DNA from: Hirsutella rhossiliensis
Lineage: Eukaryota > Ascomycota > Sordariomycetes > Hypocreales > Ophiocordycipitaceae
NCBI RefSeq assembly: GCF_020360975.1
Contig: NW_025408676.1
Location: 1,612,001 to 1,676,000 of the forward strand
DNA: 64,000 bases
Direction: 5' to 3'
This document shows positions 46,101 to 59,716 of the stretch, in pieces; the stretch's first letter is position 1, and every line of letters starts with the position of its first letter. The notes beneath the pieces are model-generated. The model did not search any database. It was not told where the DNA came from and saw only the letters and a list, made by a program, of their open reading frames with translations. The position numbers and the translations under genes are program-made.

Positions 46101-48169
46101 CGCTATTTACGATAAGGAGATACTAGCGATTATTAGCTACCTCGAGTAATAGTAAGCGGAGCTCTAGAGCTATAAGAGCTTTAAGGTTCTTATAGACTAT
46201 AAGAACCTCGAGTACTTTATAACTTACTAGTACCTCTTAGAGCGGTAAGCCCGCTAAGCGGAGTATCTCTTACGCTTTAACTTCTTAATTAAGTACCGCC
46301 TTAGGCGGAACTCCGCGGTCTTAGACGCGCTTTCTTAGAGGGATTAAGACCGGCTAATAGGAGCGGATATCGAGGCCCGGGATCTATAGCTTATCCTATA
46401 GGAAGCACTACGGACTTATATAGGAGCTTCCCTAGTAGAGGAAGACGCGGTACTAGCGAATAAGCTTCCCCCTACGCCCTTACCTTAGTCCGGTAAGGAG
46501 GGATAGACCGGCCTAAGAGCGCGCGCGGCGAGAGTATTTTAAGATAAGGCCCTATAACGCTTATAGGATAGGATAGCGGCTCTAGACCGTACCTACGAGG
46601 GCGTACGCCGCGCCGTTAAGTCCGGCGCTCGATGCCTAGATCTAAAGCTAAAGCTAAAGGTATAGGTAGCCGACTACTATATCGACCTACGGGGGCATCT
46701 ACGCTAGCGAGGGAGACTATAGGTACCGGGCGCACCGTATACTATAGAAGCTAAGGAGAAGGAGGGACCGCCGGAGCTAGATAAATAAAATAAGCTTTAA
46801 AGGAAGCTAGTCTAACTTATCTATAACTCTAGCGTTATAGGTTACCTAGGCAGATAGGGCATAGTAGTAGGCCTTACGAGGGACTTTTACTAGCCCCTCC
46901 TATAGTACTACGTTCGTCGCTTCTTCTATAACTATAATATCTATAGCTATACGAAGATCTAGAGGGCATAGCTTAAGGGGCTACTTAAGTAGCTTCTAGT
47001 ACCTAACTAGTTCTATACGTATATATAGATAGACTTTATAACGGACCTCTTATTTATAGAGGGCGGCAACCGCTATATATAGGTAATTAAGGACCGACTT
47101 AGTAAGTCTATAATATTAAAGCCGATACTATCTATAGATATAAAGTCCTATATAAAGCGCTTCCTATAGTACTAGGCCCGCTTATATAGCTAGCTAGCCT
47201 CTATTATAAGCGATAGGGGATCGAATTAAACTAGCCGCTTTTAGTAGTACTTATATTAGCTACTTTAGATTACGTAGCTACTTAGTACGGTATATTACTT
47301 ATAGACCGACGGAGGGCCTAAGAGGGTTAACTAGGAGGCGTAGGCTTACCTACGGGCTATTATAGCCTATAACTAAGTAGACTAAGACCGGTAGCTCCCT
47401 ACGGCCTAACTTATATTAAATAGTAGACTATATACCTCTATTAAGATAGCCCCTTTCTTTATAATATATAGCTTTAAACTACCCTTACTAGTTCCCTTTA
47501 CCGTAGATATAGTAGCGGAGTAGTATAGTAATACGTTATTAAAGGGCCGCGCCTCTACGTTTATACGAAAGCTATAAGAGACTATAGATTATTACTAATC
47601 CGCGATAGCCGCCGCGGTATAAGATTAAGAGCGGCACGCTAATAAGACTAAGGCCCTAGTAAATAGGTTCGCGGTAGGAGATAAGGTATAGCTAGACCTC
47701 CGTAACTATAAGTTAGCACGACTAAAGAAGAAGCTTAATTAGCTATACGCGAAGTTTACGGTATAGAGGGTTATTAGCCTATAGGTTATAGAGCTCGATA
47801 GTCTCCTAACGGGGGTCTATAATAAGATTAACGTAGACCTCCTTTATAAAGCCTCCTTTAACCCGCTACCTAGATAAGAAGTAGCGGACGCCTAACCGCC
47901 TATAATTAAAGTAAAGGGAGAGGACGAGTTTAAGGTTAAAGAGATATAGGCCGCGCGCTAGAAAAAGGTTAGTAAGGGGAAACGCTAAGAGGTCCTTATT
48001 AAGTAGCGCGGGTATCTCGACCCTACGTAGGAACCTATATATAAGTTTATAGGAACTATAGCCCTCGATAAGTTTAAAGCCTTATTTAAAATAGTAGATA
48101 AGAATAACGGACTAGCGGACTACTAATAGTAGCCCGGGCTAGGACTATAAAGTAAGTATAGTAGAGGGG

Positions 48170-49720
48170 GCAGTTATAGTAATATAGGTAATATAAGCGC
48201 AATAGTATAGGCGGAGATAAAAATAGCGTTTATTATAAGGCGGAGCCCTTAGACTACCTAGGCCTATTCTTTATTATTATTATTATTATTATCTTTATTA
48301 TCGTCGTCCTTATCGGCCTCCTCCTTCTTATTAGTAGCGGCGGCAGTCTCTAGGGCGCTAAGGCGGCCCTTTAAGCCCGTAAGCTAGTTAGCGGCGGCGG
48401 CGGCTCTAGGGGTAAAGGGGTAGCGGCTAGCGGCGGCGGTAGGGGTAGCGGCGGTAGTAGAGGCGGGTATAGCTAAGGGGACCGCCGATAGGGCGACGAA
48501 GGTAGTATCCCTAGCGCTAGGTACGTTAAAGGCGGAAATAAAAGAGCAGAGGAGTAGGACTTACTTAGGTATAAGGCCCTATCGCTTAAGGGCGCGGAGG
48601 TTACGGTAGGCGGTAGCGGCGGCGGTAAGGCGCTTCTTAGCAGCCCCCCGCGCCTACCTATATAAGCCGGCCTTCTAAGCTAACGCCGTAGCGAGTAAGA
48701 TAGGAGGCGCCGCCTTATAGGCGCGGCCGGCTCGCGCGTACTAGTAGCAGCTACCGCCGCGGCGGCGCCCGGCCTAGTTAAAGCAATCGAGCTCCTATAA
48801 CGTATAACGTATATAGGGGGCTAAGCGGGCGGCGCCGGCCTATACTTAGCGCTTATACTATAGGAGGTTAGCGGATAACGTCTATTACGCTTACCTAACT
48901 ACGGACTTATAGGGGTAGCGGAGACGGAGGCGGGGGCTAAGGGGCCGGGCGTTATAGGTAGCGGCGGGGACGGCGTCGTTACCCTAAGGGGCGACGTAAG
49001 AGCGAATAGCGTAGTAGAGGCGGCGGCGGCGGCGGTAGGAGTAGTAGCAGCGGCGCGGGTAGGAGCGGCGGCGGCGGCGGAGTTATCGTCGGCCGCGGCT
49101 AGCACGGCGTCGACGAACGACTCTATACGCTCTAAGAAGGAAGAGGTAAGAGAGGGAGAGGCGGATATATCTATCGTGGAAGTTAGTATAACGGAATACG
49201 GCCTCCCGCTCTATAAGGCGCGGAACTTACTAGTTAGAGTTATTATTATTATTAGGGCTATTATTACTACTACCGCTACTACTATAAGTATATATTAATA
49301 GAGCGGCCCGTATAGCTAAGAACGGACTAATGCCCTAGGTAAAGCGGAACTTACCTATTAATACTATTACTATAGTTAAAGAAAGGAGAGAAGGAAGGGA
49401 AGGGGGAAAAAGGGGATGCCGCTTTATATACCCCTTAGTAAAGGATACTGCCTAAGGTAGAAGGGACGGGCAACCTAAGGCTTACGTAGGTCTAGACTAG
49501 CCGCCGGCTACTTAAGGGCGTATATAATAGGTTACGCCCTTATTTAAACGGCTAGCCGGCCGATAAGTATAGAGCTAGGTCCCGGCTGCTTAGGCTAACG
49601 GGCGCGGGGATAATAGGGCTAGTAGGGCCGGCCCTATTAACGGGAAAGGGTAGGGAAGAGCCCGCGGTACGGGCCTAATTATATAGGAGCCGTTAATAGG
49701 GCAGTACTACGCCGCGCTCG
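48170..49720. other. Extra low-complexity region between pol and 3' LTR (B2)
   Basis: Counterpart of 18270-19800. The minus-strand frame 49105-48899 (starting AAADDNSAAAAAPTRAA) matches the minus frame of B1 (TADDGSAAAAAPARAP), and the plus frame ending in VEVSITEYGLPLYKARNLLV matches the B1 plus frame. Both strands stay open, so the coding strand is unresolved. Confidence 0.5.
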
Positions 49721-49733
49721 AGGGAGGGTATTA

Positions 49734-49919
49734 TATAAGAGTCTTTAACTATTATAGGTAATAGGCTTAGGCCGCGGCCTAAGCTATATAGTTACGTACG
49801 GAGGGCCGGATCCTATAAGTATAGGGGCGGGCTAGCCGCGTATAAAAGAGCTTTATATAGCTTATTAATATTATCCTATAAATAGCACCTACGTATACGC
49901 CTCTACTTACTCCGTAATA
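49734..49919 (+). repeat. Chromovirus B2 3' LTR
   Basis: 186 bp, end-to-end match to the 5' LTR with mainly C/T and G/A differences. Confidence 0.9.
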
Positions 49920-50340
49920 ATTAGTAGTACTTTATATAGATAAAAGCTTTAAGATAATAATCTAAGAAGTAATTAAAGAGGTAGTTAAAGAAGAACTTTA
50001 CTTAAGTATTACTTTAAGCTTAAGAGGCTCTAAGCGAACCTAGGCTATAATTATAGCTAAAACTAAAAGACTAACTTAATATAAAGCTATAGTAAAATAG
50101 GTCCTACTATACTATAAATATAAGATTATTATAGTCCTTACTAAGGTACTACTTAAGATCCTAAGCCGCGAATTAAAGGATATAATAAAGGTAGTAAATA
50201 TAGCCTTAAAAGCTATAAGCGCTATAATAGTAAGGCGCCTTTAAAGTAAAGATATTATAGTTATATTTAATACTTTAGTAAGAGCTTATTAAATAGACTA
50301 AGACTAAAAAGCTATATTTAAAGTAAAGGTTATAATTACT
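49920..50340 (+). mobile_element. Interrupted LINE, segment 2 (ORF1)
   Basis: Reading through stops gives a basic, hydrophobic-patterned ORF1-like sequence (VLLYYKYKIIIVLTKVLLKI, LSRELKDIIKVVNIALKA, IIVIFNTLVRAY). It ends at the copia target site TTACT and resumes after the copia element at 56389. It lies between two separate LTR-element insertions. Confidence 0.55.
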
Positions 50341-50908
50341 TCTTAAGGTATATAAGTAAAAGCGGAATTTTAGGAAATTAAGGAATTACGTAAGACTATA
50401 TAATAGAGGGGAAGAAGGAGTATAAGGTAGGATTTTTAACGGAATTTATTAGTAGTATATTAGTATATAGAAGAGGTGTTTAAGTTAATTATTCTCTCTT
50501 TATCTACTAGCGGACATACTGTCTTATATAGATAATTATAGCTAAACGGAAGAACCTTTCGGGACTAGATTTAGGCTGCCGTATAGCCCTAAGACTAGGG
50601 AATTCCGTGATATCTTAAGTAAATCTAAAAGTGTCTTAGTTCTACTAATATTCGTGTTTAGAGGAGGTTAGTTATGCTAGTATTCTTAAGAGGTCTTAGC
50701 TAGTATTCTAAGCTAGCTCTATTCCTTCGATTCCTAATTATACAATAACCGGCAACCCGTTTAATATATAATAACATAAAAAATAACGAGCGATTCTTAC
50801 TCTATAGGATAAGATTTTATCTATAATTAATATACTACGTATTAGCTTATATAATCGGGAGAGTATAGTATAGCTGCTTTATTTATAGTAAGAACACCGT
50901 TCCTTATA
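50341..50908 (-). repeat. Copia left LTR (3' LTR of element)
   Basis: 568 bp from TCTTAAGGTATATAAG to CCGTTCCTTATA, preceded by TTACT. Confidence 0.9.
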
Positions 50909-51281
50909 GCCTCCCTTAAAGAGTAGATTTATATACTCTTTACTAATTTATTTATAGTAGTATATATATAGGGTAAAAACCTAATATAGGAAAACTATTC
51001 TTATACCTTAATAGGATATATAAAAACCTATTCTTTCTTAGGAAAAAAAAATATCCTTAGGTATATACTAATAGAAAAACCTATGGTAGGAAAAATCTAT
51101 AGTTATAATAATTATTTATAGGATAACCTTATATAAGGTAAAACCTATTATTACTAGGAAAATCTTAATAGATAAAAACCTAGTAAATATTTCTCTAGGA
51201 AACTTAAAAGGAAAAACCTAGTAAGGGAAAGATATAGAAAGTATAAGAAATATCTAAAAACCCCTTTAATTGCTTAGGAAC

Positions 51282-51566
51282 TTATATTAAGGATAGACCG
51301 TTTCTAAATTTATAGAGTAATCTAGGTCTTAATTCCTTCGTAAAAATATTAGCTATATTATCTTCTAATTTAATATAAAAAACTCTAATTTCCCCTTCTC
51401 TTATACTAGTTTTAGTATAGTAATAGGCTAATCTTATATACTTAGACCTTTTATAAAATTCCGGATTTTCTGCTAATTTAATAGCAGTAGTATTATCCGT
51501 TAAAATAGGAGGTATAGTATTAGGAATCTTAATAGATAGATCCTTAGTAATATTTTTAAAAAGCAT
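51282..51566 (-). pseudogene. Copia RNase H / pol C-terminus
   Basis: A 94-codon open stretch with the copia RNase H ending: ILTDNTTAIKLAENPEFYKR, SKYIRLAYYYTKTSIREGEI and YIKLEDNIANIFTKELRP. Usual Gln and His positions (DNQAAI, KHI, YHYT) read Thr, Tyr and Tyr. The rest of pol upstream is broken by stops. Confidence 0.8.
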
Positions 51567-53534
51567 GTTTAAATAAATAGCTTCTTTATTTACCTCCCTA
51601 AGGCTAATATACTCTACTTCGTAGGTAGAAAGGGCAACGGCTTTCTACTTAGAGTAAGCCTAGCTTATTATATTATTATATATATAAGAATAGTAACCGG
51701 AAAAGGATTTTCCGTCCGTTAAATCCGACGCCTAGCTAGAGTCGGTAAAACCCTTATATATAGATAGGTAAAAGGGATATTATAATTATATTTAATCTTT
51801 AGGCTAGGGAATTTATTTAAATATTTCTAAATTATATTTATAGCCTTAAAATGCGTCTGGTCGGGCTTAGCCGCGAATCTAGCGTAGGAAATTATAGAAT
51901 ATAAGATATCTAGCCTAGTAAATAAAGCTAAGTATAATAGAGATCCTATTTCTTTCTAAAATTATAATATATCTTCCTTAGAAGGTAATTCCTTTGCTTT
52001 TATAAGCTTAAAGCCTACTATAGTAGGTAAATTCGAAGTTCCTAAACCTTCTTTATTAAATTCCTTTAATTTATTTAAGGTATAATTTTCTTAGGATATA
52101 TATAGCTCTTTATTTTCTTAGTTTATTATAATATTTAGACCTAAGAAGTCTTTTATATCTCCTAAGATAGTAAAATCTAGGAATTTAGATAATTCTTTAA
52201 ATAATCTTTCTTCTATTATAGATTTAGAGGCCCTACTATAAGAAAGTCGTCGACGTAAATTGCTAAGGCTATACTATAGTCCTTATTTATAAATACTCCT
52301 TTATCTATTAAAGAGGAAGAAATCTGAGATTATTTAGTATAATTTTTAAATAATTATACTAGAGCTTAGGACTTTGTTTTAGGCTATATAATGCTTTCTT
52401 TAGCTTTGCTTTAATTTAACCGCTTTTATATAGGTCTAGGAATTTAGTTAATTTAATTCCTTTAGCTCTATAAGCTAATCTATATTTTAAATAATATTCT
52501 TTAAGAGCGTATTCTTTATAGCTTATAGGAAGATCGATATATACTTCGCTATCTATATCGGTATATATAAATATATTTATTATATCTATTTATAAAGCTT
52601 CGAATTTGTAGATAATAGCTAAAATAAGTAGAATTCTAATAGATTTAGGTCTAGCCGTAGTCGAGAAGGTATCTAGGAAATCTAAGCTATAGATCTACTT
52701 AAATCCCTATATTACGAAACGGGCTTTATATTTTATTATATTATTTTAACTATCCTTCTTAATAGTATAGACCTAGCGGCCTCCTATAGCCTCCCTATCC
52801 CTAGGGAGGTAGGAAAATTCCTAAGTTTTATATTTAATTAGCTAGATAATTTCCTTAATTATAGTATCTTTTTAAAATGCTATTTTAGGGCTATTTATTG
52901 CCTATTTATAGGTCTTTAGAATTTTTAGATCTTAATTTTCTATACTAGCTAGAATTAACTCTATAAAATCGTAGTTTAGAAATAAATTAACGTTAAGGTA
53001 TTCGATATAGTTAGAATCGAACCCTTCTAGCTTCTTAGGTAATTCTACTACTATTTTACTAGTAGTAGGAATAGGATCGTTATTTAAAGACTCTTCTTCT
53101 ATAGAGGGCGAGGGACTTTTATCTCTAGGATCTCTAGTAGCTTCCTCTATAAGGATATAGCTTTCTAGCTTATCTTTATTTAGAATAAAATTAAAATCAA
53201 AGGTATTATTACTATTAGAGATTTCTAGATTTTTTATAAATTTATTTTCTAGTATAGTAATATCTCTAGAGATAGTAATCTTTCTCTTAGAAAAATCCTA
53301 GATTTTATATGCATTTTCTAAATAGCCTACTATTATTCCCTTAAAAGCTCTATTATCTAGCTTATCTTTAGGGTCTTTATTCTTATAATATATAAGGCTT
53401 CTAAAGGTCTTAATTTTATTTAAGGTCTTAAAGGGTAGTATTATATTATCCCTCTTTTTTATAGGACTTTTAAATCCTATCGTAGAATACGGTAATCTAT
53501 TATATAAATAGGTAGCTATTAAAACAGCTTCTCC

Positions 53535-53885
53535 CTATAGATATTTAAGAAGCCTAGCAGTAAATAAAAGAGCTCGTACTTTTTCTAATATAGTACGATT
53601 TATTCTTTCTATTCTACCGTTAGATTCCGGCGTCCTAGGAGGACTAGAATTAAAGGTAATTCCTTCTTTTTCGTAATAGAGCTTTATTTTATATATAAAT
53701 TCTTTAGTATTATTAGAAAATGCTTCTCTAATCCTAGTATTTTTAGGGTTATTTTCTACCCTATTTTTAAATTCTAGGAACCTATCTAAAGCTTCTCTCT
53801 TTTTTCGAAGAAGGTATATTTCTAGATATCGGGTTCCTACGTCTAGGAAAGAAATATAATAGTAATATTTATTATAAGTAGGCAC
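53535..53885 (-). pseudogene. Copia integrase core
   Basis: A 116-codon open stretch typical of copia integrase: YYYISFLDVGTRYLEIYLLR, SSPPRTPESNGRIERINRTI and LEKVRALL. The second catalytic Asp lies at FLD and the Glu in NGRIERINR; the His/Cys zinc region upstream is degraded. It is an open remnant of pol, not a separate gene. Confidence 0.82.
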
Positions 53886-55169
53886 TTTAATTAGCCCTTA
53901 AATATCTAATACTATTTTTTCTAAATAAGAATAAGACTTATATAAAGGTTGTTTATTAACCTTATTCGTTACTTTAGCTCTAATATATATTTCGCATTGC
54001 CTTATTTTATTTTCCTCTTTTAGAGGCATTTTTATATCCTTATTATATCTTTTTAATATTTCTAAAATAGCCCTACTATTTATATACCCTAAGCGTAAGT
54101 GCTAAGTATAAAAATCTATATCCTTTGCTTTTAAAGATATAATAAGGATTGATTAGCTTTCTAATAAAGGTTCTATAGGAATATAATATAATTTATTTCT
54201 AAGAAATCCTTTAGTAAGGACCTTAGCCTTATTATCTAATAAAAGGACTTTATTTCCTCCTATTAAGGCATAGGTATTATTAAAATAAGATTAGGATAGT
54301 ATATTTACCCTTAATTCGGGTATATAAAAGCAGTCTCGAAGGATATACCTTTTTCTATTATACGGGAACTTAAATACTAAGTCCCCTTTCCTTTACTAAT
54401 ATAAAGGAAGCTTTTCCTAGTAAACTTTAGACTTAATTTCTTTATAGTTAATAAGGAAATTCTTATTAGATACTATATACCTAGTAGCTCCGGTATTATA
54501 TATAAAATTAAAGATCCTTTTATTCTTATAACTAGGAAATCCTCCTTCTCTTACCTTTAAGACTAATTCCTTTATTCTAGGAATCGAGGCTTCTAGAGGT
54601 CCTAAAAGAGAGTCTTTATTAGCTTCTATTATAGGGGTATTTATAGAGGTTAAAATTACCTCTAAATCCTTAGACGTTTATATAGGGGTCGGAGCCCTAG
54701 AAAGGTCTATAAGGTCGATATCTAGGTCTATATTTTCTTATAAAGCTATATTTAAGACCTTATTACTATCTTCTAAATCGGACTCTAGCTCGGTAATTTA
54801 AGCCTTCCTTCTTTTATTAGTAGTAGAAATGCTACTAGAAGGGGATTTCTTCCTAGAGGAAGAAGAAGAATAAGATTTTCTCTTCTTAGAAATTCGAGTC
54901 CTATCGTCCCTTTTTCCTTTATTTAATACCTAATAAGCGGGAGCCTTATTCGGGTGTAATTTATAGCAATTTACTATAAAATGCCCTGGTTTTTTACATT
55001 CCTTATAATAAGGAGTATCCGTAGAATTTCTATAGGATTTCTAAGGCTTCCTTTATATTAAGAAGGCTTTCTCCGAAGATTTATCTATATCCTCTATTCT
55101 TCTAGCTTCGTCTAAAAGACTAGCTATTAGGGATTCGAGGGTAAACGCCGTAGAATTATACCTAAGGCT

Positions 55170-55358
55170 CTACGTAATATTTATAATATAGCTTCTAAAT
55201 TCCTTATTAAGGCAATTAAGAATCCATGCTATAAGGATAACTTCTAGAATTTCTATATTATAGGATTTTAAATCCTCGTAGATTTCTTTTACCTTATAAA
55301 GGTATTTCTCTAAATTAGAGCCTAAGGGACTAAGATTAAAGAGCTGCTTTATAAGCAA
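55170..55358 (-). pseudogene. Copia gag fragment
   Basis: A 62-codon open stretch resembling copia gag: LLIKQLFNLSPLGSNLEKYL, YKVKEIYEDLKSYNIEI and LNCLNKEFRSYI. It lies upstream of integrase and next to the 5' LTR, as expected. Confidence 0.72.
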
Positions 55359-55820
55359 ATAATTCGACGAGAAATTCGACGGATTATATAGCTTTATAAG
55401 CTTATCCTAAGCAGCTTTAGCATTTATTAAATGCTTAATTTGCATTAAAGGGCTATCTTCGACTTAAAGAAAAATCTAGGATAAAGCTTCTATAGTCTTT
55501 ATATGATTTTCTTACTCTAAGGTAGCGATAAGCTTTTCCTTAGTAAGGATAGCTCTTATCCTCGTAGTCTAAAGAGTATAATTTAAATTTCCCTTAAGTC
55601 TAGAGAATTTATATTCTTTCTATCTACCTATTTTATATAAATTCGGTATTATTTCGTTCGTAGGGATCGAGAAGTCTAGGCGGGAGTTTAAGAGCGTAGG
55701 AAGGTAAAAGAAGTTAGGGGGAATTTCGAAAGGAATTTTAATTAAATATTTCGACGAGGAATTTTAAAGGTATAAGTAGTTAATTTCCTAGCTTAAAAGG
55801 AGTAAGCCGGGCTTATAACC

Positions 55821-56388
55821 TCTTAAGGTATATAAGCAAAAGCGGAATTTTAGGAAATTAAGGAATTACGTAAGACTACGTAATAGAGGGGAAGAAGGAG
55901 TATAAGGTAGGATTTTCAACGGAATTTATTAGTAGTATATTAGTATATAGAAGAGGTGTTTAAGTTAATTATTCTCTCTCTATCTACTAGCGGACATGCT
56001 GTCTTATATAGATAATTATAGCTAAACGGAAGAACCTTTCGGGACTAGATTTAGGCTGCCGTATAGCCCTAAGACTAGGGAATTCCGTGATATCTCGAGT
56101 AAATCTAGAAGTATCTTAGTTCTACTAATATTCGTGTTTAAAGGAGGTTAGTCGTGCCGGTGTTCTTAAGAGGTCTTAGCTAGCATTCTAAGCTAGCTCT
56201 GTTCCTTCGATTCCCGATTATACGATAACCGGCAACCCGTTTAATGCATAATAATATGAAAAATAACGAGCGATTCTTTCTCTATAGGATGAGATTTTAT
56301 CTATAATTAATATACTACGTATTAGCTTATATAATCGGGAGAGTATAGTATAGCTGCTTTATTTATAGTAGGAACACCGTTCCTTATA
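55821..56388 (-). repeat. Copia right LTR (5' LTR of element)
   Basis: 568 bp, collinear with the left LTR; followed by TTACT. It keeps CpG/TpG at several sites where the left LTR has TpA (for example GTCGTGCCGGTG against GTTATGCTAGTA). Confidence 0.9.
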
Positions 56389-59300
56389 TTACTATATATA
56401 TATATAGTAATTACTAAGAATATCCTTTTAAGGGTAGTAATAGTAAATAAAAAGTAATTACTTTATAAGATTATAAAGGTAAATAAAGTTAAGGTCTTTT
56501 AGGCCTAAGCGCTATACTCTTAATCTAAGATATTAATAATAATAACTATACTTATTAAGGTTAATAGCTTAAAGGAAGCTAATAAGCTTTATAACTTATA
56601 CTTAATCCTTAAAGTATAAATCTTTTAATATAAACCTTATAATAAGTTAGTTTAACTATAAAGGTACTATAATTACTATAAGTATAGCTATATTACTAAA
56701 TAGTATATATTAATATAACTTTATAGTTAATATAAGAGTATAGTATATAATAAAGGTAAGGATAAATATAAAGCTAAGAAAGGTAAAATCCCTTATAACT
56801 ATATTTTATATTAAGGGAACTACTTATTATAGACCTAAACTTACTTTATAGTAAATAAAGCTTAGGAAAAGGTTAGGAAAAACTACTTATAATAACTTTA
56901 ATAGTTCGCGAATACTTAAATATATACTAAGTAATAAGTATTACTTACTATTAAAACCTAGGGCGTTCTTAAATTAACCGTAGTTTAAAAGTAAAGATTA
57001 AGTAAACTATATTAAGATAAAAGGTTAAGCTTAAGATACCCGCTAGCTAATAAAGCTAAGGAGGCCGAACTAAGTATAAATAATATTTATAGGTATAGTA
57101 AATAAAAAAGCACTAAGAGATAAAGCGCTTCCTTTCTTATATAAATAACCTCTTTTACTTTAACCTTACTTATATATAACTAAAAGTACTATTTTAAAAT
57201 ATATAAAAGAGATATAAGTTAGCTTAGTTAGCGCTTTACTACTAAGCTAGCTTTAACTTAATAGTATTATAAGAAGTAAAAGCTATACTAAGGCGCCCCC
57301 CCCCCCCCCTTTAAAGTAGCGCTTTATAGCTTAGTTTATAAAGAGGGGAGATATATACTATATATATATAAAAGGCTTAAGCTAAGAACTTAGTCGCCTT
57401 AGTTTAAACTAAATTAAAGTAAGGTAATTTTTAAGGATAAGATTAAACTATAAGTAATTTACTTACTATTAAGGGCTATAAGGGCTAAAGCGTTATATAA
57501 CTTAAGCGTAATTAAACTAAAGTACCTTATAATAATAGTAAGGGACTTTAATATTTATTACTTACTTTAAGATAAATATAATAAAACCTTAGATAATATA
57601 ATATAACTTATATAAAAAGTAATAAAACTATAACTTAAACTTACTACTTTTAGAAAGGAGTATATAAGATTTTTTTATAGCTAAAAAGATAGTACTATTA
57701 ACCTAGCTTAAGTAATACTAAAAACTAAGATATAGTATACTAAGCTTAACCTAAACTTAACTAAGTTAAACTATATCCCTTAGACTATTATACTATAAGT
57801 TAATACTTAGGCCTAAGCGCTTAAACCGGCCTTAAAGTAAAAAGAAGTAAAAGTAAAGCTAGTTAAAGCTAAGATTATATCTTAGCTAGGACTATACTAG
57901 CTAATACTTTAAAAGCTTAAGAATATTAATTAAGACCTAGACTATATCTTTACTACTTTAATATAAATTATAATAGCTATAGTTTTATATTAAAAGTAAG
58001 TATTACTTAAAAGTAATATATAGTTTACCTTAAAAGTAAGAAGAGTAATAAGGGAAGCTAAGAAAGTAAAGAAGAAGTATAAGTAAGAAAGGAGTAAGGT
58101 AAACTAAGAAGACTTATATAAAGCGTTTATAGCTTAAAAGTAAACTATTTATAAAGTAAAAAAAAGAAGGGCTTATTAGCGCGAGTTCTTAAAGGAATTT
58201 AGCGCTAATAATACTAAGCTTTAAAATATAAAGAAGTAAGCTAGACTTTATAGTAAGCTACTATTAAAACTAACTTATATCTTATTATTAGTTAAGAAAG
58301 GTAAGAACTAATTAATAGAAACCTTTAAAGGAAAGGCTTAGATATTAGCTACTAAGTTCTTTTTATTAAAGGCTAATATAACTTAAAGGCTACCTTAGCT
58401 TATAGATAAAGCTACCCTTATAATTAACTAATAGATCTAGCTAGCTAATATTATAGTAGCGCTAAGTAAGATAGTAAGCTAGAAAGTAATAAGTTTAAAT
58501 AGTATCCTTTTAAGGTTTATTAAGAAGTATAAACTAGCTTTAGTTTAATAACTAGCTATAATCTTTAACGCTTATACCTAACTTTTATATTTCTTAGTTT
58601 AGTTTTATAATATAAATATAATAGTAATTTAAAAGCTAAGTAAGAGGCTAAAAGCTTACTATATAGTAAGAGGATAAAAACTAATTTCCCTCTTACTTAT
58701 AATAAGAAAAGTACTTAAGTAAATACTAGCTTAAAAGATTATAAGAGTAATAAAGGTAAATAATATCTTATTAAATAAATAAATAAGGAATAAAAAGAAA
58801 CGCTTTATAAAAGTAGCGATATTATTAATAATAAAACTAATATATATAACCTAAGCTTATAAGGGTATTATATTATTTTTATAGTTAGATACTAAGACCG
58901 TATTTAATATAATTAACTATAATAAGCTTATAAGGAAACTAAAGCTTAAGAGATACCTTAGATAGCTTATAAGCTTAATATAGAGCTTTATAAGTAATAG
59001 AAGATTAATTCTTTACTTTAATAAAAAGACTTTAAAGCTAACTTAAGTATTAATAAAAGTCCTTTAAAGCTCCCTTTTATTTTTAATATTATTTCTATAC
59101 TATATAACCCCTTTATATAAAAGGCTTAGTATAATATATAGTATTTATATTATTAGCTTCGCTAATAATATAAATATAGTTAGTATTAAACTTAATAAGG
59201 CTATTATTATAGTATATTTAAAGGAAGCTTAAAAGGTATATATAAAGTAAGCGACTAAGTTTATAGTTATTTTTAAACTATTAAAAAGTAAGTTAATATA

Positions 59301-59716
59301 CTTTATATAAAAAAGATAAGTAATAATAACGCTAATTTACCTTAGGGCTAATATAGTAACTTTAGTTTAAGAGGCTTACTTATTAAAAGTTTAAGTATAC
59401 TAGAAATTATATTAAAAGGTATACTTAAAATAGCTTTAAGAAAAGATAAAGCGCTAAACTATAGCTTTAACTAAGCTTATAGCGTTTATATAAAGCTATA
59501 CTTTACTATATACTAAGAAAGTCTATAATAAGGTAATTTAGTTTTTAATCTCTTACGCTATAGTTATATTTTATAAGATAATACTTATAAAAAGGAAACT
59601 ATATAAGATTATATAGGACTTAGTATAAGACTAATTAGCTTACCTTTAAGTAGTAATAAGCGCCTACCGCGCGACCTTAGTTTATTAAGTTAAAGTAAAG
59701 GTATAGGTGCCTTTAA
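56389..59716 (+). mobile_element. Interrupted LINE, segment 3 (ORF1 end, endonuclease, RT)
   Basis: The plus strand continues the LINE. ORF1 shows a zinc-knuckle-like stretch with Cys positions now Tyr (RYYNYYKYSYITK, about 56660-56700). A possible endonuclease block IIIVRDFNIYYL is near 57530 (for the usual VIVGDFN). Reverse transcriptase follows, with LDTKTVFNIINYNKLI near 58885 and SFANNINIVSIKLNKAI near 59155-59205, where FANN replaces the catalytic F/YADD. All frames are broken. A poly-C run lies at about 57297-57310. The SINE interrupts the sequence at 59717. Confidence 0.65.

Larger units (their letters stand above)
42942..49919 (+). mobile_element. Complete chromodomain Ty3/Gypsy element, copy B2
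   Basis: 186-bp LTRs at 42942-43127 and 49734-49919. Flanks read ATTAA (42937-42941) and ATTAG (49920-49924), a four-of-five target-site duplication. The internal region is collinear with copy B1 at an offset of about 29.9 kb: gag from 43160, reverse-transcriptase YIDNILIY near 45540-45565, RNase H near 45965-46015, integrase from about 47035, chromodomain near 47990-48065 and the extra low-complexity region at about 48170-49720. Stops replace Trp and Gln as in B1, and differences between the copies are largely transitions. Confidence 0.9.
50341..56388 (-). mobile_element. Complete Ty1/copia retrotransposon
   Basis: Two 568-bp LTRs (50341-50908 and 55821-56388) and a perfect 5-bp target-site duplication TTACT (50336-50340 and 56389-56393). 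The minus strand encodes gag (near 55358-55170), integrase (53885-53535), reverse transcriptase (roughly 52900-51900) and RNase H (51566-51282): the copia order, with integrase before reverse transcriptase. A purine tract (AAGGGAGGC on the minus strand) abuts the left LTR. By hand comparison the LTRs differ at about 20 sites, nearly all transitions. It retains more CpA/TpG and longer open frames than the Gypsy elements, so it looks younger or less mutated. Confidence 0.92.
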
